Assembly: GCF_024362695.1 (NCBI RefSeq)
Contig: NC_065424.1
Coordinates: 7,876,786-7,940,785, forward strand
DNA from: Pectinophora gossypiella
Taxonomy: Eukaryota; Arthropoda; Insecta; Lepidoptera; Gelechiidae
Direction of reading: 5' to 3'
DNA length: 64,000 nucleotides
Shown here piece after piece: positions 9,713-21,284 of the stretch. Positions within the stretch are counted from its first letter, which is position 1. Each line of letters opens with the position of its first letter. The position numbers were made by a program, and so were the translations under genes. Under the pieces are notes generated by a model. The model was not told the DNA's origin, ran no database searches, and saw nothing but the letters and a program-made list of their open reading frames with translations.

Positions 9713-9939
9713 GATTATTAGTCGTACGACTTGAACATAATTTATTTACGAAATACCCGGAATAATAAGCAGCTCGAGATGAACTGGGAAACTCGTAAAA
9801 AAGTTTCCTTTCTTTCTTTTTCAAATCCATCTATCCCTTGACCGCGCCTAGAAACAGAAATCGCAAATCTCCTTGATTCAGCCAGTAAATGCAGAAAGCC
9901 ACACAGATTGAGGCACTAACATAAATTGCTCGTAACAGC

Positions 9940-10200
9940 ATTTAGAAGTACCTCCAGTCATTTGTCCGAATGTCTAGAGAACAGTCCCGACAGTCATATT
10001 AAGATCCTTTCGTTGTGTTGGGGTAAACTCACGTTTATTTGGGGTAAGCAGAGACTATGGTAATTCCATGTGCTTCGGATCCTGACACGCTTCTCTTGCT
10101 TCTTCCACATTTATCGATCATTTCATACACGCACGACGGTTCAAAGTAGATCGTACTGAACCTTTTCCAAGGACATGTCCAATTTAATAAATATTTTTTT
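9940..10200 (-). repeat. Repeat T, copy 1 of a local direct pair
   Basis: Matches 10560-10790 in the same orientation, sharing CATTTGTCCGAATGTCTAGA, GACAGTCATATTAAGATCCT and the GTGCGTGTATGAAA-type segment. On the minus strand the family continues into the TCCATAGTCTCTGCTTACCC module seen at 46255-46325 and 62512-62690, which ends in (TATG)n. Probably a retroelement 3' end. Confidence 0.6.
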
Positions 10201-10276
10201 AAATTTATATTCACTAAGTTCTTATTTCAAGTTAGATAGTTATAGTACCCCGCTAGCCACAAGTTGGTAGTTGTCT

Positions 10277-10405
10277 AAGGGTGGTTAGCTGAGACTGCCC
10301 TCAAGATCATGCTCAAGTCTCTTTTTTTATATGGGAACTGTCACATTGACATGATCTTGAGGGCAGTGTCTACCCTGAGACTAGTTTATTAATACCACCC
10401 TAAGA
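10277..10405. mobile_element. Palindromic MITE family M3 (about 130 bp)
   Basis: Arms carry GAGACTGCCCTCAAGATCAT and its reverse complement around a short T-rich loop; outer ends read TAAGGGTGGT and ACCACCCTAA-like. A second copy with the loop inverted is at 43360-43465. Confidence 0.75.
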
Positions 10406-10559
10406 ATCGACAATCCAACGGTGTTATGTTGGAAGTTGTATGTATATATGCGTCACGCTGTGTAAACTTCGATAGCGCGTTTCAGGACAGCATTATTGAA
10501 TGGTGGCGCCATCTGTTGCACGTGGGTGGAACTAACTGGTCAACTAGTTAAGTCCGCCA

Positions 10560-10790
10560 CAAGAATAAAACATAACAGCATGTAGGAGTACCTAGTCATT
10601 TGTCCGAATGTCTAGAGAACATTCCCGACAGTCATATTAAGATCCTTTCTGACTACGGCAATTCCATTTGTTTCGGGTCCTGACACACTTCTCTTGCTTC
10701 CTCCACATTTATCAATCGTTTCATACACGCACGCCGGTTCAGAGTAGATTGGTTTTGGCCATTTGGTCAATATTTCGTTAATATTTTTTA
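10560..10790 (-). repeat. Repeat T, copy 2
   Basis: Near-duplicate of 9940-10200, about 0.6 kb away in direct orientation. Either two insertions or a local tandem duplication; the intervening MITE M3 is present only once. Confidence 0.6.
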
Positions 10791-10854
10791 AAATCGTGGC
10801 CATACAGCTGAGAGCTCAACTTAGACTGGTACATACGAGTACACCTACTCTAAC

Positions 10855-11035
10855 ATAAGCTTACGACTATATCCCAACTAGGGTAGTCAGAGGCACATCC
10901 ATCGCAAGATGAACTAAGTACCCACACCTCACGAAGCTTTCTGTTAGACCAACGTGATTGGTGGTGAGCCGTATCGCCATCTATAATGTTCGAGCCAACT
11001 GTGTTAGTGGAAACTGAAAATCCGATACCAGGGTT
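10855..11035 (+). repeat. Repeat F
   Basis: Shares CTTACGACTATATCCC-type start, AGATGAACTAAGTACCCACA, AGCTTTCTGTTAGACCAACG and GAGCCAACTGTGTTAGTGGA with 27595-27775 and with the split copy at 54835-54925 plus 55238-55310. Type unknown. Confidence 0.6.
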
Positions 11036-11102
11036 CGAACCGATTGAAAAGCAAGCATCACATCGTTTGAAGTTAAAAAGTGTTTAAAATCAGAGTTAGT
11101 TA

Positions 11103-11729
11103 TCACTACATAGTAAAAACAAAGTCGCTTTTTCTGTCCCTAAATCCCTACGTACCCTTAAATCCTTAAAACTAAGCAACGGATTTTGATGCGTTTGTTT
11201 TTTAATAGATAGAGCGATTCAAGAGGAAGGTTTATATTATGTATAATAACATCCATCAAATAGTGAGAAATACTGTTATTTTTGAGGTTTTTAATGTGAT
11301 GTCGAAAATAATTTCATTTTTTCCTCAGCATTGCACCCGAGCCGTGGTAGCCCAGTTGGTAGAACGCTTGCCTCTCACTTTGAGGTCGCAGGTTCGAATC
11401 CAACACAGGCCTAAACCGATGATTGTCGAATTTGTTTTCGAATTCATGTTTGGATCATAAATGATTACCACATGCTCAGCGGTGAAGGAAAACATCGTGA
11501 GGAAACCCACATTCACGAGAAATGCATTTTCGGAGGTATGTCACCTAACCTGTATTGGGCTGGTTTTCCCTTCGCGGGTTGAGAGGTAAGACAGGCAGTC
11601 GCTTCTGTAAAAAACCGGACCTGTCAAATCTTCAGGTTAGGTAAGCGGACCCTGTGAAAAACGGGATAATACTACGGAGATGACTGCGACTCAGCATTGC
11701 ACCCGAGCAAAGCCGGGGCGGGTCGCTAG
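11103..11729 (+). mobile_element. Helitron family 2, split by a SINE B
   Basis: Begins TCACTACATAGTA after host A and ends GGGGCGGGTCGCTAG before host T. The copy would be about 260 bp but holds a complete SINE B. The Helitron sequence GCATTGCACCCGAGC appears on both sides of the SINE as a 19-bp duplication (11324-11342 and 11690-11708). Confidence 0.9.
11343..11689 (+). mobile_element. SINE family B, full length with 19-bp target-site duplication
   Basis: The head has an A-box region (TAGCCCAGTTGGTAGAACGC) and a B box (GGTTCGAATCC). Middle GAAGGAAAACATCGTGAGGA, 3' part TTCAGGTTAGGTAAGCGGAC, and a tail ending GGAGATGACTGC. This is the best delimited SINE B in the window because its host element is known. 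Confidence 0.9.
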
Positions 11730-12068
11730 TGTCTAATAAAATAAAACAATTCCGAAAGTTATATCAAAAACTGCACGAACTAGAAAAAAACACTAAGAAA
11801 AATCTAGTAAATCAAATAAGTCAATTCTGAACAACTTTATTCTTGAAAGTTGGACGGAGGTCCGATAAGGTCCGGTACGGTCCGGCAATAAAATGATTCA
11901 GCAGAAAAATATCTCCCCGGGCACCCGGAAAATGGAGTGATAAAATAAACGGAAGGCCGGGTAAATCCTTTGCCTTAGCTGAGTGTACTTGGATTAAGGG
12001 GTTGTCTTAAGAAATTAATAAAAATAAGAAAGAGTTTGCGTTAGTGACGTTGTAAAGTTAGTGGTGGG
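11730..12068. other. No supported feature
   Basis: Around 11860-11890 there is a short GGTCCG-rich repeat (AGGTCCGATAAGGTCCGGTA). Otherwise plain AT-rich DNA. Confidence 0.4.
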
Positions 12069-12275
12069 GGCCTCCGCGGTCCAGTAGAGAAGCGTTGGGC
12101 TCACGGTCTGGAGGGTCTCGGGTTCGAATCCCGGTGGGGTCATATCACAAAAATCACTTTGTGAACTCTAATTTGGTTAGGAGTTTGATGGGCTGATCCG
12201 ATTGTTTGAAAGGTGGCTCCATAGTAACCCAGACACCTGATGAGTTCGGTCATTCACCCCACAACTCACGAGTGA
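12069..12275 (+). mobile_element. SINE family A with internal deletion
   Basis: Head GGCCTCCGCGGTCCAGTAGA, B box GGTTCGAATCC, then a jump past the central core to the GACACCTGATGAGTTCGGT-like tail. The core is absent, so the copy is non-standard. Confidence 0.75.
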
Positions 12276-12565
12276 AGTGGTGGGGGGATGCTCCCATCCC
12301 GTTCTAGCAGAACAGCATTTCTATATAGCTCATTGTTGCTTATATAACACTAGGAACATAATAATGACTTCACGCGTTCCTATGTCTTTCTTTCGAACGC
12401 CCTGATTTCGAGTGGCTGTAACTATTTCATTTTTCAGCAAATTTCGATTTTGTATTCACATTTGCCTATCAATTTATATCTTCTTTACATATCTACGCAG
12501 TCTATCATTTCAGATTACACCGGATTTCTTTATTTGCTATAAAAACATAATAATAACTGTGCATT

Positions 12566-14718
12566 TAAATTGAAAAAAGGAGATCATCGGCTCTCCATAC
12601 TTTGGCCGGCCCAAAATCGAAAGTGCCGGCCAGAGAAAAAAAATGTGTCGAACCTTTCGAGTACATTGCTGTGAACATTTTTTACTATGACACCAAACGT
12701 GTATGACCATTAGTTTGGCTTTAATTGGATTTTAAAAATCTCGATTTTTCATACATTTTGTAAAAAAAAAATATTATGTCCGTTGGGAATAAAAGGGATA
12801 CAGGCGTATTACAAAGGACCGTTAGAACATTTATTAGTATGGCGCCAAACTTCTATGACCATTATTTTGACGTTTATTGGACTTTCCGTTTTGGTTAATA
12901 TGTTAAAATGCTGGCCATCGAAAAAAATACGTCAAATCTGTCTAATAGTTGCTTCTCAATATTTTTTAATATGACACCAAATATCTATGACCATTATTTT
13001 GACTTTTATTGGAATTTACGTTTTAGTTCAAATGTGAAAAGTGCCGACCACCAAAAATACCATGTTGAGAGTATCGAGTAGATGCCTGTTAACATTTTTT
13101 TCTATAGCACCAAACGTGTATGACCATTAGTTTGCCTTTTATTGTATTTTAAAAATCTTGATTTCTTTTTTGTTTTGTTTAAAAATAAAGTGCTTTAGGC
13201 AAAACTTGCGGTACGGCGGATTACAAAGGACCTTTAGAACATTTAATAATCTGGCGCAAAACATTTTGGACCATTATTTTGACTTTTATTCGTCTCTCTT
13301 TCCGTTTTGGTTCAAATGGGAAAATGTCAGCCAGCGAAACAAAATAAGTCAAATCTTTTGGTAAACGACTTGAAACGTATTTTTTTACTATATTACCAAA
13401 TATCGACTTTGGCTTTTATTAGACTTTAAAAAAAATCTTTTTTTATATACATTTTAACAATGACAACAAGCAGAGCTTTTCCAATGACTAGTTATTAGTC
13501 AGATAAATACTTTGTGTTTTTGTTTTGTGTATTGTTAGGTGAACTTCTATATTAATACTATCTGATTTTAGATACGACGTTGGCTGTAGTTTTTGCATTC
13601 GACTCAACGTTACGGCCTAAGTTTAGGTCGAATTATGGTATTGATTCATCTTGACCGTAGATGGTTACCACCCTCCAAAGATAAGCTTGCCATCTAGTGA
13701 CGAAACTCGTATTTTGGCATGACGTCTGAAGTAGCTGTTAGGGAAGATAGGAGTCGGGCAGTTGTACTTTGCATGTATGCCGATCACAATGTCCTGGTGC
13801 TAGTCGGCCGACATATCATCGTACCTCACTTTTCTTAAAAAAAATAAGCTTCTAAAGCGTGTATCACCATCAGGTGAGATAGTGGTCAAACGAAAACCTA
13901 TTTTTGATTAATAAAAATGTGTCCAAAGACGACCACGATATTACGCCTTTACCTGCATTATCGCCAGATAAAACTTTTTTCGCCAAAGTGAGAAATCTAA
14001 TTGAGTTCAAAATAGTGGTCATAGACGTTTAATGTCATAGTAATAAACATTCTGACGATCCTTTAAATAACGCGCCTGTCATATTTTATTTTATAACAAA
14101 ATAAAACAAAAATCGAGATTTTAAAAATCCAACAACAGCCAAACGAATGGTCATACACGTTTATTGTCATAGTGAATAATGTTTACAGGTATCTTCTCGA
14201 TAGTTTTGACATGTGTTTTTGCTGACCGGCACTTTTCACTTAGAAACTAAAACGTAAAGTCCAATAAAAGCCAAAATAATGGTCATAGACGTTTGGTGCC
14301 ATAATAATAAATGGTCAAAGGGATAAGTTTTAACGGGATATACCAATATTGTTTCTTGGCCGGCACTTCACATTTTCACCAAAATGTATGAAAAATACAA
14401 GCTTATTTTTTAATTCGAATAAAACCAGAAATATTGACGCTACAGCTTTGGTGCCATAGTAATAAATGCTCAGATAGATAAGTTCTAAGGATATATACCA
14501 TTATTGTTACTTGGCCGGCATTTTACATTTTCACCAAAAATGTATGAAAAATACAGTTCTTTTAATTCGAATAAAACTGAAGATATTGACCCTACAGCTT
14601 TGGTGCCATAGTAATAAATACTCAGACGGATAAGGTCTAACGGAATATAGTTAAAATATTTTTTGGCCGGCACTTTGACTTCTGGGCCGAAATCCGATGA
14701 TCTCCTTTACCAATTTAT
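12566..14718. mobile_element. Large foldback DNA element with internal tandem units (about 2.1 kb)
   Basis: The two ends carry a perfect inverted repeat, AAAGGAGATCATCGG at 12576-12590 and its reverse complement at 14694-14708, inside a longer imperfect match (TAAATTG at the outer edge). The left arm has six diverged units of 130-150 bp, each with ACCAAA..CTATGACCATTATTTT. The right arm has the same units in inverse orientation (AAATAATGGTCATAGACG). TTGGCCGGCACTTT motifs recur near both ends. The centre (about 13440-13980) is not repeated. No transposase frame. Structure resembles foldback or MITE-type DNA transposons; superfamily undetermined. Confidence 0.75.
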
Positions 14719-15500
14719 AAATAAAAAAATAAGAATAGTATTTACATTCGTGTCATTTGGTCTATTGTCTTTGGGAATCATAATCCTCAGTCGAGTTTTA
14801 AAACCATGGGATAAGCAGATGAAAGCTTTCTAAATTTCGTACTTAATCCCAGCCCAGTCCAGCATACAAGACAAATAAGTACTTAACAAAAGTAAACTTT
14901 CCAAGGAATCTATTAACCTCCACCCCAGAATCCATTCTCTTCACGAACAAAAACAAAATGGCGACAAAATGGCGGCAAAAAGAATGAGAGTTGCAAATCG
15001 GCGCGCAACCCCGCATTACAACGACGTAGATGCAATGGCGTTAGCTAGGGGTGACACCCGTTTTGGGTGACATACGTGGAAAGTAAATGAGGAGAAAAAC
15101 TAGACGCTCAAATGTCGGCAGCACTGTTAAGTCCTCCTAAATTTTGACAGTTCTCCATACTCATTATCAATTTAAGAGCCACGCTCTTGTCGGTGCAGCA
15201 TTTACCATGCTACTTTTTTAGGCAAAAATAGGGCAGTGGTTTCGCTCTTGCCTTCCGCCCCGCAGTACTTTGTCTGTCGCAAGTGGGATGGCGCCCAGAG
15301 TAGTCTATTACAAAGCCATACTAGGACTCCTGTCCTCCGCCTCCAGTACTGACAGTTACTCCATATACTGTCCAGCTAAAATTCGTAATAAATTGCTATA
15401 TAAAGTGGAGCAACGTGGAGTATATATCCCGTCTGAAGGATGAGTTAAGTATAAGAAAACGCAGCAAAATGCCAAAAGATAAGAAGAAGAAAAAAACCCA
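14719..15500. other. No supported gene; relatively repeat-poor
   Basis: Contains a local ACAAAATGGCGACAAAATGG repeat near 14955-14975 and a GC-richer stretch (15000-15060). The repeat GAGCAACGTGGAG and a GAAGAAGAAGAAAAAA run occur before the LINE tail. No exon with splice sites was found. Confidence 0.4.
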
Positions 15501-15502
15501 AA

Positions 15503-15630
15503 CCTAAGGTTGCCTGGCAGAAATTGCTATTTAGCAATAAGGCCGCCTATTGTACTTATGTTTTTATTCGTATGTTTATGTCCTTTGTATATGTTGTTGT
15601 GCAATAAAGTATTATTGATTGATTGATTGA
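15503..15630 (+). repeat. LINE 3' tail (GGTTGCCTGG...GCAATAAAG type)
   Basis: Reads GGTTGCCTGGCAGAAATTGC, AGCAATAAGGCCGCCTATTG and GTGCAATAAAGTATT with a (GATT)n end. Related tails occur at 27072-27210 (minus), 33223-33340, 40545-40660 and 53560-53660 (minus). The coding part of the LINE is absent in all of them. From memory this is a common lepidopteran retroelement end. Confidence 0.65.
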
Positions 15631-15836
15631 AGAAAACACCTTATAATATTCATTTTTGGGGTGACACCCCGTATTTGAACGAGGTGACATCCACCCCTGA
15701 TACTGCCCTGTCAGTTGCAAATAGCACAACCCTCAGTGTAACGATGCCGCGTGAAAACTTGGCGCCATTCCCGGCTTTAGAACCGAGTGAATGTTGCCAC
15801 AACAATTGTTAAATAATAACCCGAAGCGGAATTTAC

Positions 15837-18439
15837 TTAAGGTGATTCGTTTTCCATACAAAAGTTGATGCAGTGCTACAGGAAAACGGATAGAGGAATA
15901 TTGTTATAAAACCGATAAATAGTAATATTTTGGTGTATTATTTTCGCAAACTAACAAAAATTTAGGGTCCGAATACGAGAAGTACCATATTTCAGACCCT
16001 CAATTTTGATCAATTCTACATTTGTAGTGGTGCAGATTACAGTGTATTTGCTGAGCGTGTAGAGGTGTCAATGTTAGTTTGTGTGCGTGATAGTTTTTTT
16101 TTTTTCTAAAGGCTTTGACTACTTGACAAGTGTAATAGAATGTCAGTGACAATTTATAAAGAGATTTTGTATGAAGAGAATAAATATAAATAAAAAACTA
16201 AAAATACTACAATCTGAGAAAAGGAATATTGGAAAAATATTTTTGTAATAACGTATCTTATTTAAACATTTTTAAATAATGGGTAAATACCGTGTTTTAA
16301 AAGAGGACATATATTATAATAAAAAATCAATACATAAAATGAAATGGCTGTATGGGCATAGTTCCCTTTGCCTTACCCTTCGGGGAAAACCAAATCAAAA
16401 AAGAAGTTGTTGCATTTGCCGGCCTAAATAGTAGTCATTTATAATTAATTGTTTTTCCATCCAACATACAGATTTATTTATATTCTCTTTGCCGCGGACT
16501 TTTTGGTGGGACCGGGAACGGGAAGGTTGCTTTCTTCATTGAATAATCTAAATAATCAATACGAAGTGGTGTTTTGTGGTTAATGATCACATTAGTCGGA
16601 AAACATTCCCGATAGTATTATTAAATCGGAATATTCAATAAACAAAGTGTACCTATCTATTTTCGCTTTGCGCCAACAAGCCGCTTACTTCGTTTGGGGT
16701 TCGGAGTAGGAGTCTGCTCCGAGGGTGGGGCTTAGGTTTCATCATTTCATTAATCATCATCAAGAAAAAAAAACACAAGACATGGCTGTATGTTCATAGT
16801 TCCCTTTGCCTTGCCCTTTGGGAAAAAAAATAAGATAAATTATGATTTTTTTTTTTGGTTATTTTGTCCGTAGGACAGGCAAAGGGATCATAGCCCATAC
16901 AGCCAAAGATAAATTATGAAATTCTTATGTATAATAAACAAACATCACAGACATCATGACAGATCTAATACTAAATAAAATCTTTTTTCTTTTTTCTATT
17001 TGACTTATTTATGAATTTTAATCAAGAAAACGTGATAATAAGTTCGACAGCAACCAGTTCAGGTCCCCGAAACAGCCCATTTCAGGCCGCGTATATATGG
17101 AAATACTACTTCAATACGTCCCAGCCTCGTCTTTTTTTAACGTCCTCGTTATAAAAAGACGTCCTAACCAGAACTAACTAACCTAACAATAAACACCACG
17201 CGTAAATATATGTCCAGAAATGCGCTGTGAGTCGTCTGGACTGGGCGCGAAAACAACATAGAATTCGATTAGGTGCTAAGTGTCCCGCATGCTATCACCA
17301 GCTGTTACTGACATACGTATGAAGTCCCGCGGATTTTATTGGAACTAAATGACAAGTCATAATAATTATATGCGGATACTGCGACATCAGCGCCGTGCTT
17401 GCGGGACGTCCTGAAGCGCTATTACATCTTTCAAACGCGATGCGACAAAGTTTGAACCTACGCAATTTAGGAAAAATCTACCTTATTATTACTGTACTGT
17501 GATCGTTATTTGTAAAATCATACAATACATATACACAATTCTTTATACACAATATAATTATTATGACATATTGTGGACTTTTCGGTATACCTACAAAAAA
17601 GGAACAATTCAACCATACGTTGTTTTGTTATATCTCAATGGGCTCAGGCAGCGTTTTCGCCGAAAGCTCCAAGTCGGCTATATTTGTAACGATAATTATG
17701 TTTGACATTCATCATCATTTTTGAACCATTTTATACAAAAAAAATACTTACGTATAAATTATAAACCCTAAAGCACGCCCATGAATCACTCTACTCATTG
17801 GTGAAAACCGTATGAAAATCCGTTCAGTAGTTTTTTAGTTAGCCGCATGTTCACTGATGCGATTAATGCCTGTTAGAATTTTACAAAATAAAAAATACGG
17901 AAATTACGGAAGGTACTTCAGTGCAAAGTAAATTATTGTATACTTAATTATAATATTATTGGTAAAAGTGATAATTTTTGAAAATTCCGTAACAAATAGA
18001 CGGGTTCGCCAAATTCAATTGTAAAAAAAAATACAAAAAGTAAAAACAATTAAAACATGCAGTTGGGTTTGAACCGTGAACCTTAAGAATGGCGGCTACT
18101 GCTTTACCAAATGCGCCATTTAGAAGTTAGAAGTAGACTTCAAATTATGCATCTCTTTTAATAGCTAACCTAGTTCGCATGTGTGTGTGACAGCTTCGTG
18201 TTGTACACAAATTGAAATGACACCAACTTTTGATGCAATGTTTCAATATGATATCTTCAGTAAATACTTCAAAATTGTAGCTTAACTTAAAGATAATGTA
18301 TGTAAGATTTCGCCACCTAACATTTCACTGGGTCAGAACTCAACACTAAACGAATAAATGGAAAAAAATACGAAAACTGCAGAAGTAACGCCATCTACTG
18401 ACGCAGCGTTACCTAGCTGACTGAAACACATCACCTTAA
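15837..18439. mobile_element. TTAA-flanked non-autonomous DNA element, copy 1 (2595 bp plus TTAA on both sides)
   Basis: The element proper is 15841-18435, flanked by TTAA on both sides. Ends are GGTGATTCGTTT and (reverse complement of the right end) GGTGATGTGTTT, an imperfect terminal inverted repeat. A copy of exactly the same length is at 50298-52892 and I found no difference in the stretches compared. TTAA duplication is characteristic of piggyBac and Kolobok families. There is no transposase; the longest frame (17499-17705) has no recognisable domain. Internal features: three copies of a CATAGTTCCCTTTGCC-type motif, two direct (16350-16380, 16782-16812) and one inverted (16876-16904), and a tRNA-like unit at 18058-18123. 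Confidence 0.88.
18058..18123 (-). other. tRNA-like Pol III unit inside the TTAA element
   Basis: On the minus strand an A-box-like TGGCGCATTTGG is followed about 35 bases later by a B box GGTTCAAACCC. The flanking bases do not form a convincing acceptor stem, so this is a tRNA relic or SINE head rather than a tRNA gene. It recurs at 52515-52580 in the second copy. Confidence 0.5.
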
Positions 18440-19560
18440 GGCAACACTGTAAAGCTTGTAAATGGAATATTCGGCAATTTTGGCTCATGGCATACAATAA
18501 GGAATACTTACGTATAGAACGGCAACTCTCCGCTCCCCACCAGCGTCTGAACTAGGTTTACCTCACCCCCTCGAACATAGTTTAGACTTGAATCGTGAAG
18601 GCTGCGCGCGGACCGTTGTTTTTATTTTTTATCAGTTTAGCTTATAATTATATTCGAATTTTAAAATAGAACGTTCTTTCGTCAGATTTGAATATTTGAT
18701 CTCATGTAGTTGCCCGCGCTGGCTCGCCTGCGTGGCGCCTATAAATATTTATTTTTGGTGGTGATTGTTCATCGAAACGTGCTAACAATTTGCAATAAAA
18801 TTGAAGCTAATCTAAGTGGTTAATGTAAAAATAATGTGATTTTTAAGTCAAGTGCCTAAATCCTATTTATTTATATTGTGAACCTTCATTATGGTATAAT
18901 TCATCGAACTTTACGACCCGGATAACCGGGTATTTCACCAGACTGCCCGCCGGACCCGGGCAATCGACCAGAACCGTGCCGTGTGTGGACCTGAACATGA
19001 TTAAGGTCAATAATAACTTTTATTTCTTCTTCTCACGGCCAATAGGAAAAACTTATTGCTTCCTCTAGGAGGAAAATTGATTTTCTTTCTACATACGTAC
19101 CACAGAAGCTGTGGCACGGAAGCCGTGTCTTCCCATAAATACAACTTCAATGAATACATAATAATATTTACTTAAACTATGAAAATATAATAAAGTAGTT
19201 TACAAAAACATATATTAAAAACGTGTGTGTGTGCAGTGTATCTACAAATACATGAAAGAAATACAATAATACTTCCAACAATGCATATAAAACGATAAGA
19301 TAAATAAATAAAGTTAGAAATTTTAGAAACGTTACGGCATTTCCATCCTCTTTCTAACATGGAGGCGATGTTCATCAACAAACATAAATATGTAAAATTT
19401 CCTGATTCCGATCACGAAAGCCAATCACCAATAACCGACTTCACAAAGGAGTGTAATGTTACAATAAACCCACGAGGAACCGACGGTCACGCAACTCTGA
19501 GGACGTACTTACTCGCACGCCACTTGTTTAACATGAAATTACTTATAATTTGATTTATCA
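18440..19560. other. No supported gene; repeat G at about 18515-18590
   Basis: 18515-18590 (CTCTCCGCTCCCCACCAGCG, TTTACCTCACCCCCTCGAAC) matches repeat G at 25738-25835, 40911-40990 and, inverted, 46515-46600. 18600-18990 is comparatively GC-rich and repeat-poor and could be regulatory, but no exon is evident. 19030-19100 has a TGCTTCCTCTAGGAGGAAAA inverted repeat. Confidence 0.4.
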
Positions 19561-19569
19561 GTATTTAAC

Positions 19570-19808
19570 GGCCCCCCCGGTCTAGTGGTTGAGCGTTGCG
19601 CTCACCGGCGGTCCCGAGTTCGAATCCCGATAAGGACGAATCACAAAAATTACCCGTTTGTCCGAAGATGAGCAGCGATTCGGAATTCACGTTAAACCGT
19701 TATTGTTGTTTGTAGTCCTTACATAAGTGACGTCAGGGGCCTTTGGCGGCTCAATAATAACCCTGACACCAAGGTAGATGAGGTTGGTAATCCACCTCAC
19801 AACCCAGT
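19570..19808 (+). mobile_element. SINE family A, degraded
   Basis: Head GGCCCCCCCGGTCTAGTGGT, B box GTTCGAATCCC, damaged core (TTCGGAATTCACGTTAAACC) and the GGCGGCTCAATAATAACCC tail region. Confidence 0.75.
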
Positions 19809-20103
19809 TGACAATTTTCAAAAAGGCGCTTTCATGGTTTTCTCTATAACGCCACGATATACATCTTAAGACTTGTTGTCTCTGATTTTATTTGTGTAAT
19901 CATTTTAAATTAAGCCATAATATTACTGGCCTACAATATCGATATGCGAATCGATATCTGTGATAATCGATTCGGAAGTTGTTATTTGCGGATTGACAAT
20001 CCGTCACTTTCGAGTTTTTGAATATGGCGGCGAAACGTCAAAACGGTTACTGAACAGCAAAGAATTTGTAAAATACGATTGTTGCTGGAATTAAACGTAT
20101 AAT

Positions 20104-20440
20104 GTCCCCGATTCTTGCCGACACGTCCTAATTTTACTTTAAGTTATACCTGTCATTTTCTTATCCGCCGAAAAGGAAAGGGACGTATGATTGACAGCTT
20201 TTAATTTTAGGAAGAATGAGTAAATGAATGAATAACCCCGGCGAATCAACAAGGTATCTCGCTGGTATGCAAACCGTTTGACGTGTGTGTGCTGTCTTAA
20301 TTCTGTCGGGTTATTAGCCAATTTAATTTTTTATGGGGTCTTTCTAGATTCTATTACCCGTCCCTTTCCTTTTCGGCGGATAAGAAAATGACAGATATAA
20401 CTTAAAATTAGATGGTGTTTACAGGAATTAGCACCATTGT
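20104..20440. mobile_element. MITE family M4
   Basis: Inverted terminal regions carry ATACCTGTCATTTTCTTATC / CCGCCGAAAAGGAAAGGGAC at the left and the reverse complement at the right, ending ACAGGAATTAGCACCATTG. Interior CAAACCGTTTGACGTGTG. Copies: 31365-31765, 32055-32445, 55600-56035, 60060-60440 (partial). Confidence 0.8.
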
Positions 20441-20644
20441 CAATATACATAGAGGGGTTTTACTTCTGAACTGATTATACTTGTGGCTTTGGCCACCCCA
20501 TTATGTATTGTATGTAATTATACAGAATGTAATTATTCACTAGTAGATTAATTGTGTTTACCGGAATTTAATCAAAACAATCAGATTATTCATTTATAAA
20601 TACGTGAGCCATCATTAGTATTTCCCTAGCGTTATCCTCTTTAT

Positions 20645-20745
20645 CACAGGGTCCGCTTAATTGACATGAAGACTTGACAGGTCCAGTTTTTTACAGAAGC
20701 GACCGCCTGTCTGACCTTTCAACTTTTAAACCAACCCAATATAAA
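20645..20745 (-). mobile_element. SINE family B, 3' fragment
   Basis: CAGGGTCCGCTTAATTGACA...ACAGAAGCGACCGCCTGTCT on the plus strand, the reverse complement of the SINE B 3' region. Confidence 0.75.
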
Positions 20746-20804
20746 GCATGTTTCATGGACAACTCCATCATCTTTAGATACTTTAGGGCGGGATATTAAA
20801 ATTA

Positions 20805-21240
20805 AACCTTCGTATGGAGTATAGCCCTCTATGGATGTGAAACTTGGACACTGACACAGAAGGACAGAGAGAGACTCGAGGCCTTTGAAATGTGGTGTTG
20901 GAGGAGGATGGAAAGAATAAGTTGGACAGAAAGGGTTACAAATGAGGAAGTGCTAGTAAGAGTAAGGAAAAAAGACAAATACTGAGAATTGTTGAGGACA
21001 GAAAAGGCAAGATGATTGGACACCTAATAAGACACGACGAATTTATTAAAAACATCATAAAAGGAAAGCTAGAAGGAAAGAGAGGAAGGGGAAGACCAAG
21101 AAGAGCTTACATGGAACAGATTAAAGAAAAGGTTAACTTCGTGTTTTATAGGGAAGTCAAAGAATTGGCCTTTGATAGACTGGAATGGAAAATGCTACAC
21201 CGACAAGAGCGTCTTAAATTGATGATGATGATTAAAATTG
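20805..21240 (+). pseudogene. C-terminal remnant of a LINE reverse transcriptase (RTE-like)
   Basis: Reading between frames gives YGCETWTLTQKD..RLEAFEMWCWRRMERISW.ERVTNEEVL, then after a frame change ILRIVEDRKGKMIGHLIRHD, KGKRGRGRPRRAYMEQIKEK-like and a REVKELAFDRLEWKML region. The ...GH.LRH..... EGKR.RGRPR..Y pattern is characteristic of the end of many insect endonuclease-reverse transcriptases. It ends in an ATGATGATGAT run. At least one stop and a frame change are present in the upstream part; the open part is 21012-21284. Confidence 0.65.
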
Positions 21241-21284
21241 AATGGAGGGAGTCCCGTCTCGAACAAGGAGCTTCGTATAATTGA

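Noticed and set aside
11341..11402. tRNA genes suggested by B boxes (here and at the SINE heads at 420-465, 8440-8500, 23650-23705, 54280-54340)
   Set aside because: All are heads of SINEs: no paired acceptor stems, followed by SINE body and tail, and found in many copies.
17499..17705. 68-residue frame, identical in both TTAA elements
   Set aside because: No domain, isoleucine/tyrosine-rich, and identical because the whole element is identical, so identity is no evidence for protein selection.
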